This document shows, in pieces, positions 1 through 8,836 of a stretch of 44,129 bases of DNA. Source of the DNA: JAWWBL01 sp033720975 (GTDB lineage: Bacteria > Actinomycetota > Acidimicrobiia > Spongiisociales > ZC4RG35); contig JAWWBL010000003.1 in assembly GCA_033720975.1 (NCBI GenBank), forward strand, positions 1 through 44,129. The letters are read 5' to 3'. The translations under genes were made by a program, and so were the position numbers. The stretch's first letter is position 1. Every line of letters begins with the position of its first letter. Under the pieces are notes generated by a model that searched no databases, was not told the origin of the DNA, and worked only from the letters and a program-made list of their open reading frames with translations.

Positions 1-186
1 CCGGCCACGTACCTACCCGGAAGCGAGCCCGACGAGCCATTTGTCGCCGACATCCTCGCAATCGAAGGCGTTACGAGCGTCTTTCTGACCGCGGATTTTG
101 TGACCGTTTCCAAGGCTCCAACTACGTCATGGGACGCGATTGCGCCCCAGGCGAAGGCGATCCTAGAGAGCCAATTCCCCGCTTAG
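1..186 (+). CDS. Nfu N-terminal-domain protein, 3' end only
   Basis: The frame is open from the first base and ends in TAG, giving 61 residues. The segment around FLTADFVTVSK followed by a W-D-x-I-x-P pattern matches the end of the Nfu/NifU N-terminal domain, a partner domain in Fe-S cluster scaffolding and delivery. The protein stops just after this domain, so the CxxC-bearing NifU C-terminal domain that binds the cluster is absent. It is therefore a stand-alone Nfu-N protein, unless a CxxC domain lies upstream outside the window. Its stop codon overlaps the stop of the convergent downstream gene by three bases. The family call is from motif recognition and the role is inferred. Confidence 0.7.
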   Translation, partial: PATYLPGSEPDEPFVADILAIEGVTSVFLTADFVTVSKAPTTSWDAIAPQAKAILESQFPA

Positions 187-986
187 CCGGACAGGGCCAT
201 GTTGGTTGGACGGATGACCCCGTCCGGACCCGTGACCATCACGATCACTTCCCACAGCCCGTTGGGCAGAACTCGACCCCCGACGACTTCCCCGTATGCC
301 GAGACTTGAGAAGCGACATGGGGTGGCACCTGGACGAGGTCGATCACAGCTGACTCGGGCGGTGTGGCGAAAGCAACGACTGGCGCGCCCGCGATCCGGG
401 GCAGCCCGTCCTCACCGAACACGACGTCGATCGTTGCGACACGTGCTGGCAGCCGGGTGAATACCCCGTCGGGTCCCGACACCATTGATCTCACCACCAC
501 TTCGACGCGGTAGGTGAGGGGAGCCACTTCGGACACGTTCCTGGCCGAAACCCAGTCGACGAACACCTGCGTTCCCTCGGGAACAGTCGGCAGCGGGACC
601 GCCGCAGGCAGGAGCGCTCGCAGCGTCGACGTCGAGTCTTCCGAGCCATCGGCCGAGAAGTACTCGATCGTCAGCCACTCCGCATGAGCAGCGGCCTGAT
701 CGATCCGGCGCTCAGGGTCCACGGCGTAGAGGTCGGCCTCGGTAACGATGATTGGCGACGTGTTTGGAGGCGAGGCCGGTGGAATCGTGGGCGGAGCGAT
801 CGACGGCTGCGATACCAGCACTTCGGCTGGGCTCGCCGTTGGTTGGTTTCTCATGAACGAGTAGGCGAGCGCGCCAAGAGCCACCGCGACTGATACCGCG
901 ATGACCACCCACTGCCGGTCGTTCCGCGGCTTTTCCAGTGTCTCCCAGGGGATTCGCTCGTAGGTCTCCTGGCGCTCAGGGTCCAT
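183..986 (-). CDS. Membrane-anchored protein of unknown function
   Basis: I do not recognise a named family. The 267-residue protein has a charged N-terminus, one transmembrane helix at about residues 26-44, a Pro/Ser/Thr-rich linker to about residue 75, and an extracytoplasmic part rich in beta-prone sequence (about 80-267). This resembles single-pass envelope proteins with an exposed C-terminal domain. The ATG start is supported by a promoter whose -10 box ends 6 nt before it. It diverges from a second small membrane-anchored protein at 1094, so the two may share an envelope role, but this is inference. Confidence 0.6.
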   Translation of the reverse strand: MDPERQETYERIPWETLEKPRNDRQWVVIAVSVAVALGALAYSFMRNQPTASPAEVLVSQPSIAPPTIPPASPPNTSPIIVTEADLYAVDPERRIDQAAAHAEWLTIEYFSADGSEDSTSTLRALLPAAVPLPTVPEGTQVFVDWVSARNVSEVAPLTYRVEVVVRSMVSGPDGVFTRLPARVATIDVVFGEDGLPRIAGAPVVAFATPPESAVIDLVQVPPHVASQVSAYGEVVGGRVLPNGLWEVIVMVTGPDGVIRPTNMALSG

Positions 987-1021
987 GGTCCGAACGTATG
1001 GGCTCTGCCGACGGCCTTCAA
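987..1021 (-). promoter_or_regulatory. Leaderless promoter for the gene ending at 183
   Basis: On the minus strand TTGAAG (1021-1016), a 17-nt spacer and TACGTT (998-993) form a canonical -35/-10 pair. Only six bases separate the -10 box from the ATG, so transcription should start at or next to the start codon. It is one of the two cases in the window where a -35 element is also recognisable. Confidence 0.6.
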
Positions 1022-1093
1022 GGGGGTTGACTGAAGCTGTTCGACCGGCCCAACCAGGGAACCAACCGGCCCGGAGCTATCGTTCGCTCGGTC

Positions 1094-1684
1094 ATGGCAG
1101 TCAACCTCGACCCGAAGCCGGGCCGCTGGATTCTCCCCCTTGTGATCTTGGGCATGATCGCGTTCACCTATTTCTTCGTGCGTGAGTTGCCAGCAGCGGC
1201 ACCCGACACCACCCGAGCCGCGTCGCCCACCACCACCACAACTGTCGGCTCGTCGACCACGACCACGCCTGTGGTGGTCGATCCGGCCGTGGTCGCCTAC
1301 CTCGACGAGATCGATGAGATAAACGACGAGTTGAAGATCCTCGAAACCGAGATGATCACCGTCAACGACGGGTTCGATGCCGATCCTCGAACGATCCAGT
1401 ACGGCGACGCGGAGACAAGGCTGGACGCCATCGTCACGGCGACCGGAGCACTATCCGACCGTTTCGATGCCCTGACTCCGCCGGACCTCCTCATCGTCAA
1501 CCACGACCTACTCAAGACTGCAATGGATCTCGCAGAAGCCGCGGCTCAGAACACCTTGGACGGATTGAGGTCAACGGACACGGGTGAGCAGCGGCGAGCC
1601 GGACGCGAAGGCTTTGTCCTCGCCGTCGCCGACTTCGCGCAGGAGGTGGCCAACGCCCACAATGTGGCGGAGGGCACCAGCTAG
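1094..1684 (+). CDS. Single-pass membrane protein with Thr-rich linker
   Basis: Function not recognised. The 196-residue protein has a short cytoplasmic N-terminus, one transmembrane helix at about residues 12-29, a Pro/Ala/Thr-rich linker with runs of threonine (about 35-62), and an all-helical outer domain (about 65-196) that begins with a possible coiled coil rich in Asp/Glu/Ile. The ATG is preceded by TATCGT with a 10-nt gap, a slightly longer version of the leaderless arrangement seen elsewhere. It diverges from the gene at 183-986 and is followed by a tandem hairpin repeat that probably ends transcription. Confidence 0.6.
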   Translation: MAVNLDPKPGRWILPLVILGMIAFTYFFVRELPAAAPDTTRAASPTTTTTVGSSTTTTPVVVDPAVVAYLDEIDEINDELKILETEMITVNDGFDADPRTIQYGDAETRLDAIVTATGALSDRFDALTPPDLLIVNHDLLKTAMDLAEAAAQNTLDGLRSTDTGEQRRAGREGFVLAVADFAQEVANAHNVAEGTS

Positions 1685-1695
1685 TCCCGCCTCGG

Positions 1696-1821
1696 GTTGC
1701 CACAGCAACAGTCAGCTGTATCCCGGGGAGTGGCGCACTTCCAACCCCTAGCGCAAAGCGGCTCCCGTTGCTATAGCAACAGTTATCGGTATCCGGGGAG
1801 TGGCGCACTTCCAACCCCTAG
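1696..1821. repeat. Two tandem copies of a ~55-bp double-hairpin element
   Basis: Copies at 1696-1751 and 1767-1821 are separated by 15 bp. Each begins with a 5-bp stem GTTGC/GCAAC whose 4-base loop differs (CACA in copy 1, TATA in copy 2). After about 12 variable bases each continues with an identical stretch of about 27 bp containing GGGG...TGG/CCA...CCCC, able to form a second hairpin around a 7-base loop. The pair fills the gap between two convergent genes (the one ending at 1684 and glnA), where a bidirectional terminator or a REP-like element would be expected. Terminator function is inferred; no clear U-tract follows. Confidence 0.7.
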
Positions 1822-1839
1822 GCGCCCCGCCCGGGGGAT

Positions 1840-3264
1840 TTAGATGTCGTAGTAGAGGTTGAACTCGTGCGGATGGGGACGCAGTCTGACCGGATCGACC
1901 TCGTGGGCGATCTTGTAGGCAACCCACGCGTCGATGAGCCCTTCGGTGAACACGCTCCCTTGGAGCAGGAACTTGTAGTCACCCTTCAAAGCCTCGAGCG
2001 CCTCACTGAGGCTGGAAGGGACCGAAGGCAAGCCCTCCAGTTCGGCGGGGCCCAGTTCGTAGATGTCCTTGTCCACCGGCTCGTGGGGCTCGATCCGGTT
2101 CTGGATCCCGTCCAGCCCGGCCATCAGCATCGCCGAGAAAGCCAGGTAGGGATTCGCAGACGGATCCGGACAGCGGAACTCGAGTCGCTTCGCCGCAGGG
2201 CTCTGGGAGTACTGCGGTATGCGCACCGCAGCCGAGCGGTTGCGGCTCGAATACACCAGATTCACCGGGGCCTCGTAACCCGGAACCAATCGGTGATAGG
2301 AGTTGGTGGTGGGAGCGGCGAAGGCCAGGATCGCCGGGGCATGCTCGAGGATCCCGCCGATGTACCACCTCGCCAAGTCTGAGAGGCCGGCATACCCTCC
2401 TTCGTCGTAGAAGAGCGGCTCACCGTTCTTCCAAAGTGACTGGTGGGTATGCATACCCGACCCGTTGTCCTCGAAGATCGGCTTGGGCATGAAGGTCACC
2501 GACTTCCCGGCCTCCCAGGCGGTGTTCTTGACGATGTACTTGTACAGCGTCACGTTGTCGGCCGTCCGGAGCAGCGTGTCGAATTTGATATCGATCTCTG
2601 CTTGGCCGGCGGTTCCGACCTCGTGATGCTGGACTTCGATCTCCATGCCGGCAGCTTCTAGCCGCGCCGTCATCTCAGAGCGCAGGTCTTGGAAATGGTC
2701 GGTGGGGGGAACCGGGAAGTAACCCTCCTTGTATCGAGGCTTGTACCCGAGGTTGCCGCCGGCCTCGACAGCACCTGAGTTCCAAGCTCCCTCTACCGAG
2801 TCGAGGAAGTAGAAACCAGAGTTCTGGTTCTGGCCGAAGCGAACGTCGTCGAAGATGTAGAACTCGGCCTCGGGCCCCCAATACGAGGTGTCGGCTATTC
2901 CCGTCCCAACCAGATACTCCTCCGCTTTCTTGGCAACGAATCGAGGGTCCTTCTCATATGGCAGCCCGGTGACCGGGTCGTGGACGAAGCAGTAGAGGAT
3001 CAGGGTCTTGCGCGCCCGGAACATGTCGTCGACCGCCGTGTTCGCATCCGGGATCAGAATCATGTCCGACTCCTGGATGTCTTGGAAGCCGCGGATGGAC
3101 GATCCGTCGAACCCAAAGCCCGCCTCGAAAGACTCCTCAGTGAGTTGGCGGCGGGGAACGGTGAAGTGCTGGACCTGGCCGGGCAGGTCGCAGAATCTGA
3201 GGTCGATGAACTCGTAGCCCTCGTCCTCGACCAAGGACAGGACGTCGGCGGCCGTCTGCGTCAC
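1840..3264 (-). CDS. glnA: Glutamine synthetase type I
   Basis: Condenses ammonia and glutamate to glutamine with ATP; cytoplasmic dodecamer and the main ammonia-assimilating enzyme. From the GTG at 3264 the protein is 474 residues, the usual length for GlnA. This start has a GAGAGGAG ribosome site five bases upstream and gives the N-terminus VTQTAADVLSLVEDEG; a longer in-frame extension lacks family similarity. Visible motifs include the beta-grasp start, GFDGSSIRGF, the PEAEFY and GTAGQAEID metal and glutamate ligands, NGSGMHTHQS and the C-terminal YYDI. A Tyr in the DIYELGP context matches the adenylylation site of the GSI-beta subgroup, so control by GlnE is likely, though glnE is not in the window. 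Glutamine feeds purF, purQ/purL and other amidotransfers encoded nearby. Confidence 0.96.
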   Translation of the reverse strand: MTQTAADVLSLVEDEGYEFIDLRFCDLPGQVQHFTVPRRQLTEESFEAGFGFDGSSIRGFQDIQESDMILIPDANTAVDDMFRARKTLILYCFVHDPVTGLPYEKDPRFVAKKAEEYLVGTGIADTSYWGPEAEFYIFDDVRFGQNQNSGFYFLDSVEGAWNSGAVEAGGNLGYKPRYKEGYFPVPPTDHFQDLRSEMTARLEAAGMEIEVQHHEVGTAGQAEIDIKFDTLLRTADNVTLYKYIVKNTAWEAGKSVTFMPKPIFEDNGSGMHTHQSLWKNGEPLFYDEGGYAGLSDLARWYIGGILEHAPAILAFAAPTTNSYHRLVPGYEAPVNLVYSSRNRSAAVRIPQYSQSPAAKRLEFRCPDPSANPYLAFSAMLMAGLDGIQNRIEPHEPVDKDIYELGPAELEGLPSVPSSLSEALEALKGDYKFLLQGSVFTEGLIDAWVAYKIAHEVDPVRLRPHPHEFNLYYDI

Positions 3265-3340
3265 GATGACTCCTCTCAGTCGCGTAGCGATCGTGATCCG
3301 TGACTTTGTAAGGCTCGTCGATTGCCTTTCCGTTGCTGAA

Positions 3341-3404
3341 CTGTGAACGCTGTGTTTCGCGTTCTCCACAGGACATATACCGGTCCGAGGAGCCTCACCG
3401 ACCG
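3341..3404. promoter_or_regulatory. Dyad symmetries in the glnA/corA divergent region
   Basis: Two inverted repeats lie in the 154-bp space between the divergent starts. The first (3341-3371) pairs CTGTGAACGC with GCGTT and CACAG, ten base pairs with a three-base bulge and an 8-nt loop. The second (3381-3404) is an imperfect 24-bp palindrome bounded by CGGTC and GACCG, just before a GATAAT that could be the corA -10. Either could be an operator, for example for nitrogen control of glnA, but neither matches a consensus I can name with confidence. Confidence 0.35.
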
Positions 3405-3418
3405 ATAATCCGGCCAAC

Positions 3419-4486
3419 GTGATCGACGTCTATCAGTGGGACCCGGAAGGGGGGCGGCTGAAGGAGGCTTCTCTGGAGGTCTCGCCGTCTTCGACGCAAT
3501 GGCTTTGGATCGACATGAAAGACGAGAGCGAGGACAGTGTTCTCGAGATCGCAAGGAGGCTCGGGCTCGACGCCGCAATGGCCGAGGAGGCCGCAACCGT
3601 CTCCAAGTTGCCGCAGGTAGAGGAGTTCGACGACAGCACGTTCGTGGTGATGCACGGCTTCGTCACCGGATCCGGGGAGCGTCTCGTCACCGCGGAGGTC
3701 GACCTTTTCATCACAGACCGCTTCCTGCTGTCCATAACCCGGACTGAGGTGCCAACCGTAGAGACGCTCAAGACACGCCTCGAGGAAGCCGGCGGTCTTC
3801 CTGTTCCCACGCCTGCGGGGCTGGTGGCGGTCATGGCGGACCTGCTGTCGAAGCGGCTTGCCCCCCTCATACAAGAACTGGAACGGCAGGTCGACAGCCT
3901 CGAGGAGAAGGCCATTCGGGGTGATCCGGAGACGGCGGTCCAGGTCCATGCCCTACGGCGCGATGTGATCTTCCTACGGCGCGCCCTCGACCCCCAGTTC
4001 GACGTCTACGAAGACCTAGCTCACTCGAGGCACGATGCAGTCGACGAACCGGCGCGGCGAGCCTTCGCCCGTGTCTCCAACAAACACCGGAGGGCCCTCG
4101 AGTCCCTGGAAGCGGGCCGAGCTCTCCTCGGATCCGTGCTGGAGACCTACCGCGGGGCCGTGAACGACCAGACAAACGAGATCATGCGAGTGCTCACGGT
4201 GTTCTCGGCGATCATGCTCCCGCTCGGCCTCATCGCCGGAATGTGGGGCATGAACTTCGCCCGGATCCCCGGAACCGACCTCGAGTGGGGATTCTGGGCC
4301 CTCCTGGGATCGATGGTTGCACTCGCGGTGGGCGTCTGGATCTACTTCGCCCGCCGCGGTTTCATAGGCGCCCCCCGGCTCCGGGATCTGCCCCGCGCCG
4401 TGGGACTCGGCCTGGTGACGATCACAGTCGCTCCGGTCAAGGCAGTCGCCGAGGGGTTGAAGCAGCTGGGCCAATGGGAGGACTGA
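3419..4486 (+). CDS. corA: CorA-type divalent cation transporter
   Basis: Inner-membrane channel-like transporter of the CorA/MIT family, moving Mg2+ (or Co2+/Ni2+). The 355-residue protein has the long soluble N-terminal domain (1-250), a helical stalk, and two C-terminal membrane helices (about 257-276 and 291-310). The family signature GMN is at 277-279 directly after the first helix. After the second helix there is an unusual 40-residue tail, whereas most CorA proteins end within a few residues of it. The GTG start at 3419 is the first in the frame, but no ribosome site is visible and a slightly later start is possible. It diverges from glnA and is followed 25 bp later by purA. The substrate cannot be decided from sequence. 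Confidence 0.88.
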   Translation: MIDVYQWDPEGGRLKEASLEVSPSSTQWLWIDMKDESEDSVLEIARRLGLDAAMAEEAATVSKLPQVEEFDDSTFVVMHGFVTGSGERLVTAEVDLFITDRFLLSITRTEVPTVETLKTRLEEAGGLPVPTPAGLVAVMADLLSKRLAPLIQELERQVDSLEEKAIRGDPETAVQVHALRRDVIFLRRALDPQFDVYEDLAHSRHDAVDEPARRAFARVSNKHRRALESLEAGRALLGSVLETYRGAVNDQTNEIMRVLTVFSAIMLPLGLIAGMWGMNFARIPGTDLEWGFWALLGSMVALAVGVWIYFARRGFIGAPRLRDLPRAVGLGLVTITVAPVKAVAEGLKQLGQWED

Positions 4487-4511
4487 AGACCCGCTAGCGT
4501 CGCGGCACGTA

Positions 4512-5786
4512 ATGCCAGCGACCATCGTCTTGGGCGCCCAGTGGGGCGATGAGGGCAAGGGCAGAGTCGTCGACTATTTCGCGCGATCGGCCGATTACGT
4601 CGTCCGCTACCAGGGCGGGAACAATGCGGGGCACACGATCGTCGTGGGCGATCAAAAGCTCGCTCTCTCGCTGATCCCATCGGGAATCCTCTATTCCAAA
4701 TGCATCCCCGTTATCGCATCGGGGACTGTCGTGGATCCCGCTGTCCTGCTCGCCGAGATGCATCTCACGGCGGCCAGAGATCTCGACCCCTCGCGGCTCC
4801 GCCTTTCGAGCAACGCCCATCTGATCATGCCCTATCACAAGAAGCTGGACGCGGCCATCGAGCGCTATCTGGGCAAGAACCAGATCGGAACGACGAAGAA
4901 GGGGATCGGTCCCGCCTATACGGACAAGTACTCCCGCTTTGGGATAAGGGTCCAGGATCTATTCGACCCGAAGATCTTCCGGGAAAAGGTGGAGGCGGCG
5001 CTTGAGGAGAAGAACAAGATCCTACCCAGGGTCTACAACACGCTCCCGATGGACGCGGACGAGATCGTCGAGGAGTACCTTGGCTACGCCGACGTGCTGA
5101 GACCGCACGTGACCGACACGTCTCTCCTGCTCTGGAACGCTCTTGAGGCAGATGAGGGCGTGCTATTCGAAGGAGCGCAAGGATCACTCCTCGACATCGA
5201 TCATGGCACCTATCCGTTCGTGACCTCGTCGAACCCGACTGCCGGGGGCGCCGTGATCGGATCAGGGATCGGGCCCAAGGCCATAGACGAAGTCGTCGGG
5301 GTGGCCAAGGCCTACATCTCTCGTGTGGGCACCGGTCCGTTCCCCACCGAACTGCATGACGAGACAGGCGAGCGAATGATTGAACTAGGTGGGGAATATG
5401 GGACGGTGACCGGGAGAAGGCGACGCTGTGGGTGGTTGGACATGCTTGCACTCAAATATGCGGTGAGGGTCAACAGCCTCACCAGGCTGTTCCTGACCAA
5501 GCTCGACATCCTCTCCGCATTCGAGACCATCAAAGTGGCAATCGGATACCGCGTCGACGGCACCACGTATCAGGAGTTTCCCGACCGCCAGTCGGTTCTA
5601 TATCACTGCGAGCCGGTGTATGAGGAGCTCGACGGGTGGACTGAGGACATAACCGGCGCCCGTGAGTACGGGGACCTGCCCAAGGCTGCCCGTGCCTATG
5701 TCGAATACGTCCAGGAGGCCGCAGGCGTGCCGGTTGGGTGGGTGTCGGTGGGCCCCGAGCGGTCCCAGCTCGTAGAGGTCGCGTGA
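4512..5786 (+). CDS. purA: Adenylosuccinate synthetase
   Basis: Converts IMP and aspartate to adenylosuccinate with GTP, the first committed step to AMP. The 424-residue length is normal. The N-terminus VLGAQWGDEGKGRVVDYFA carries the GTP-binding loop, NAGHTIV follows, GTTKKGIGPAYTDK and SLLDIDHGTYPFVTSSNP are family signatures, and TGRRRRCGWLDM is the late catalytic and IMP-binding region. It opens a purA-purD-purE set: its TGA overlaps the purD GTG (GTGA). A TAGCGT lies 11 nt before the ATG and could be its own -10 box. Confidence 0.97.
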   Translation: MPATIVLGAQWGDEGKGRVVDYFARSADYVVRYQGGNNAGHTIVVGDQKLALSLIPSGILYSKCIPVIASGTVVDPAVLLAEMHLTAARDLDPSRLRLSSNAHLIMPYHKKLDAAIERYLGKNQIGTTKKGIGPAYTDKYSRFGIRVQDLFDPKIFREKVEAALEEKNKILPRVYNTLPMDADEIVEEYLGYADVLRPHVTDTSLLLWNALEADEGVLFEGAQGSLLDIDHGTYPFVTSSNPTAGGAVIGSGIGPKAIDEVVGVAKAYISRVGTGPFPTELHDETGERMIELGGEYGTVTGRRRRCGWLDMLALKYAVRVNSLTRLFLTKLDILSAFETIKVAIGYRVDGTTYQEFPDRQSVLYHCEPVYEELDGWTEDITGAREYGDLPKAARAYVEYVQEAAGVPVGWVSVGPERSQLVEVA

Positions 5787-7009
5787 AGATCCTTCTGGTC
5801 GGATCGGGTGGCCGTGAGCACAGCCTGGGATGGAAATTGGCCCGATCGGAGAGGGTGAGCGAGGTGATCTCCCTTCCAGGCAATCCAGGGCTTGCGCAAG
5901 TGGGTCCCATCGTTGAGGGAATCGACCCAAGCGACATTGGAGCCGTAGCGGCGATGGCCCGCATCCAGGGGGTCGACCTCGTCGTGGTGGGACCCGAGGC
6001 GCCGTTGGCGGCAGGCATCGTCGACGCCGTCTCAGCGTTGGGCATCCCCGTCTTCGGACCCACGAGGGCGGCGGCCAGGCTCGAGTCGTCCAAGGCTCAT
6101 GCGAAGGAGATCATGAGACGGGCTGGGGTTCCCGCCGGGGAATCCTGGGCATTCACCGAGCCTGGCCCGGCCAAGATGCATCTGGATCACTCGTCGGGGC
6201 CATACGTGGTGAAGGCGGACGGGTTGGCAGCGGGCAAAGGGGTTCTGGTCACCGAGGACCGTGAGGAAGCAATGGTTTGGGTGGATTACTGCTTCGAAGG
6301 CGCGTTCGGAGAGGCCGGGTCCTTGGTGTTGATCGAGGAGTACCTGGCCGGCCCCGAGATCAGCATCTTTGCCGTGTGCACAGATCGGGGGCCGTTGCCA
6401 CTCGAGCCGGCACGCGACTACAAGCGTCTTCTCGACGGCGATCTGGGGCCCAACACCGGGGGCATGGGCGCCTTCTCACCGGTGGCAGACCTGCTTCCCG
6501 GACTGATCGATGACGTAATGACCCGGGTCGTTACACCGACCCTCGCCCAGATGGAGGCCGAGGGCAGCCCATTCAGAGGATTCCTGTATGCGGGCATGGT
6601 CCTGACCGAGGAGGGGCCGAAGGTTCTCGAGTTCAACGTGCGGCTAGGGGATCCGGAGTGCCAGGCGATCCTGCCCCGCATGGAATCGGATCTCGTTGAC
6701 GTCCTCGAGGGCGCCAGCCCGGAGTGGGCGGACAACGCAACTGTGAATGTCGTGCTCGCCGCGGAGGGCTACCCGGCCAGTCCGGTCAAAGGCGCCGAGA
6801 TCACAGGGTTACACCAGGTGCCGGATGATGTGATCGTTTTTCATGCTGGAACCCGCCGCGTCGACGGGAAGCTATTGGTGGACGGAGGACGGGTGCTCAG
6901 TCTCGTGGGTATCGGGGACACCGTGGACAAAGCTCGTGACAGGGCGTACGAGACAGTTTCAGCCGTCGCCTGGCCCGGGGCCCAGTTCAGAACAGACATC
7001 GCAGTGTGA
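5783..7009 (+). CDS. purD: Phosphoribosylamine-glycine ligase (GAR synthetase)
   Basis: Second step of de novo purine synthesis: phosphoribosylamine + glycine + ATP to GAR. I chose the GTG at 5783, which overlaps the purA stop as GTGA, because the protein then starts VKILLVGSGGREHSLGWKL, the conserved beginning of PurD; a longer in-frame extension into purA is not family-like. The 408-residue protein shows the pre-ATP-grasp domain, VKADGLAAGKGVLV in the ATP-grasp fold, NTGGMGAFSP, and FNVRLGDPECQ with metal ligands near residue 290. Length and domain order are complete. Confidence 0.96.
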   Translation: MKILLVGSGGREHSLGWKLARSERVSEVISLPGNPGLAQVGPIVEGIDPSDIGAVAAMARIQGVDLVVVGPEAPLAAGIVDAVSALGIPVFGPTRAAARLESSKAHAKEIMRRAGVPAGESWAFTEPGPAKMHLDHSSGPYVVKADGLAAGKGVLVTEDREEAMVWVDYCFEGAFGEAGSLVLIEEYLAGPEISIFAVCTDRGPLPLEPARDYKRLLDGDLGPNTGGMGAFSPVADLLPGLIDDVMTRVVTPTLAQMEAEGSPFRGFLYAGMVLTEEGPKVLEFNVRLGDPECQAILPRMESDLVDVLEGASPEWADNATVNVVLAAEGYPASPVKGAEITGLHQVPDDVIVFHAGTRRVDGKLLVDGGRVLSLVGIGDTVDKARDRAYETVSAVAWPGAQFRTDIAV

Positions 7010-7034
7010 TTACGGTCATTCTCGAGAGAGTTAG

Positions 7035-7049
7035 CGCCCCTATAGGGCG
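7035..7049. other. Palindrome in the purD-purE gap
   Basis: CGCCC-CTATA-GGGCG, five paired bases on each side and containing the perfect palindrome CCCTATAGGG, sits in the 64-bp gap between purD and purE. It could be an operator or an mRNA hairpin that tunes purE. There is no T-run after it, so an intrinsic terminator is unlikely. Confidence 0.35.
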
Positions 7050-7073
7050 GGTACTACCTGAGGTTTGCGATAG

Positions 7074-7538
7074 ATGAGTCACAAGGTGGCGATCGTCATG
7101 GGATCCGGCTCGGACCGGCCCGTGATGGAGAAGGCAGGTGCGATGCTCGAGGAGTTCGGCATCGAGCACGAGACGCGGGTGCTCTCGGCACACAAGACCC
7201 CGGACCAGGCGATCGAGTTCGCAGAGCGGGCCGCCGAGAACGGGTTCGAGGTGATCATCGCGGGCGCGGGGAAGGCCGCCCACCTCGCGGGCGTGATGGC
7301 GGCGAAGTCGCTCCTTCCGGTGATCGGCGTGCCCATCAACGCCTCGCTCGACGGCATGGACGCCCTCCTGGCAACCGTCCAGATGCCGACCGGCATCCCC
7401 GTGGCAACCGTGGCAGTGGATGGTGCGGCCAATGCTGCTCTTCTCGCAGTGGCGATGCTGGCCATCACCGACCCGGACCTGGCCGGGAAGCTAGCGGAGT
7501 ACCGCAAGGACCTGGCCGCGAAGACCCTCGCCGGTTAG
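7074..7538 (+). CDS. purE: N5-CAIR mutase / AIR carboxylase catalytic subunit
   Basis: Shifts the carboxylate of N5-CAIR to give CAIR (or carboxylates AIR directly in some subfamilies). The 154-residue length is typical of PurE. MGSGSDRPVMEKAG binds the nucleotide, SAHKTP is the SAHRTP signature, and GVPINASLDGMDALLATVQMP is shared with many non-enteric PurE. The usual AGAGGAAHLPG active-site loop reads AGAGKAAHLAG here, with Lys and Ala replacing Gly and Pro. No purK (N5-CAIR synthetase) is adjacent or elsewhere in the window. A weak GAGG lies 10 nt before the ATG. Confidence 0.94.
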   Translation: MSHKVAIVMGSGSDRPVMEKAGAMLEEFGIEHETRVLSAHKTPDQAIEFAERAAENGFEVIIAGAGKAAHLAGVMAAKSLLPVIGVPINASLDGMDALLATVQMPTGIPVATVAVDGAANAALLAVAMLAITDPDLAGKLAEYRKDLAAKTLAG

Positions 7539-7559
7539 CCCGATACCATCCCAGAGACG

Positions 7560-8744
<1,185 letters not shown>

Positions 8745-8754
8745 CCCCCTCGAG

Positions 8755-8836
8755 CCTTTCTGTGCGGATTTACCGCCCGGTATGGCCCGAAAATCCGCAC
8801 AGAACGGGATGAGGCCCGAAAATCCTCACAGAAAGG
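8755..8836. repeat. Inverted and direct copies of a TTCTGTGCGGA-type motif
   Basis: Between two convergent genes, TTTCTGTGCGGATTT (8757-8771) is followed by its inverse AAAATCCGCACAGAA (8790-8804), so the RNA can fold into a long stem. A second, slightly diverged direct copy, GGCCCGAAAATCCTCACAG within 8813-8836, runs into the 3' end of the minus-strand gene. The arrangement suits a bidirectional terminator. The same core TTCTGTGCGGA recurs at 43349-43359 in another convergent gap. Confidence 0.65.

Noticed and set aside
1696..1821. The tandem repeat as a small CRISPR array
   Set aside because: There are only two units, they contain variable positions within the repeat, the spacer is 15 bp and no cas genes are present.
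3265..3417. A 51-residue N-terminal extension of glnA
   Set aside because: The GTG at 3264 has a good ribosome site and matches the usual GlnA N-terminus; the extension would also fill the divergent promoter region.
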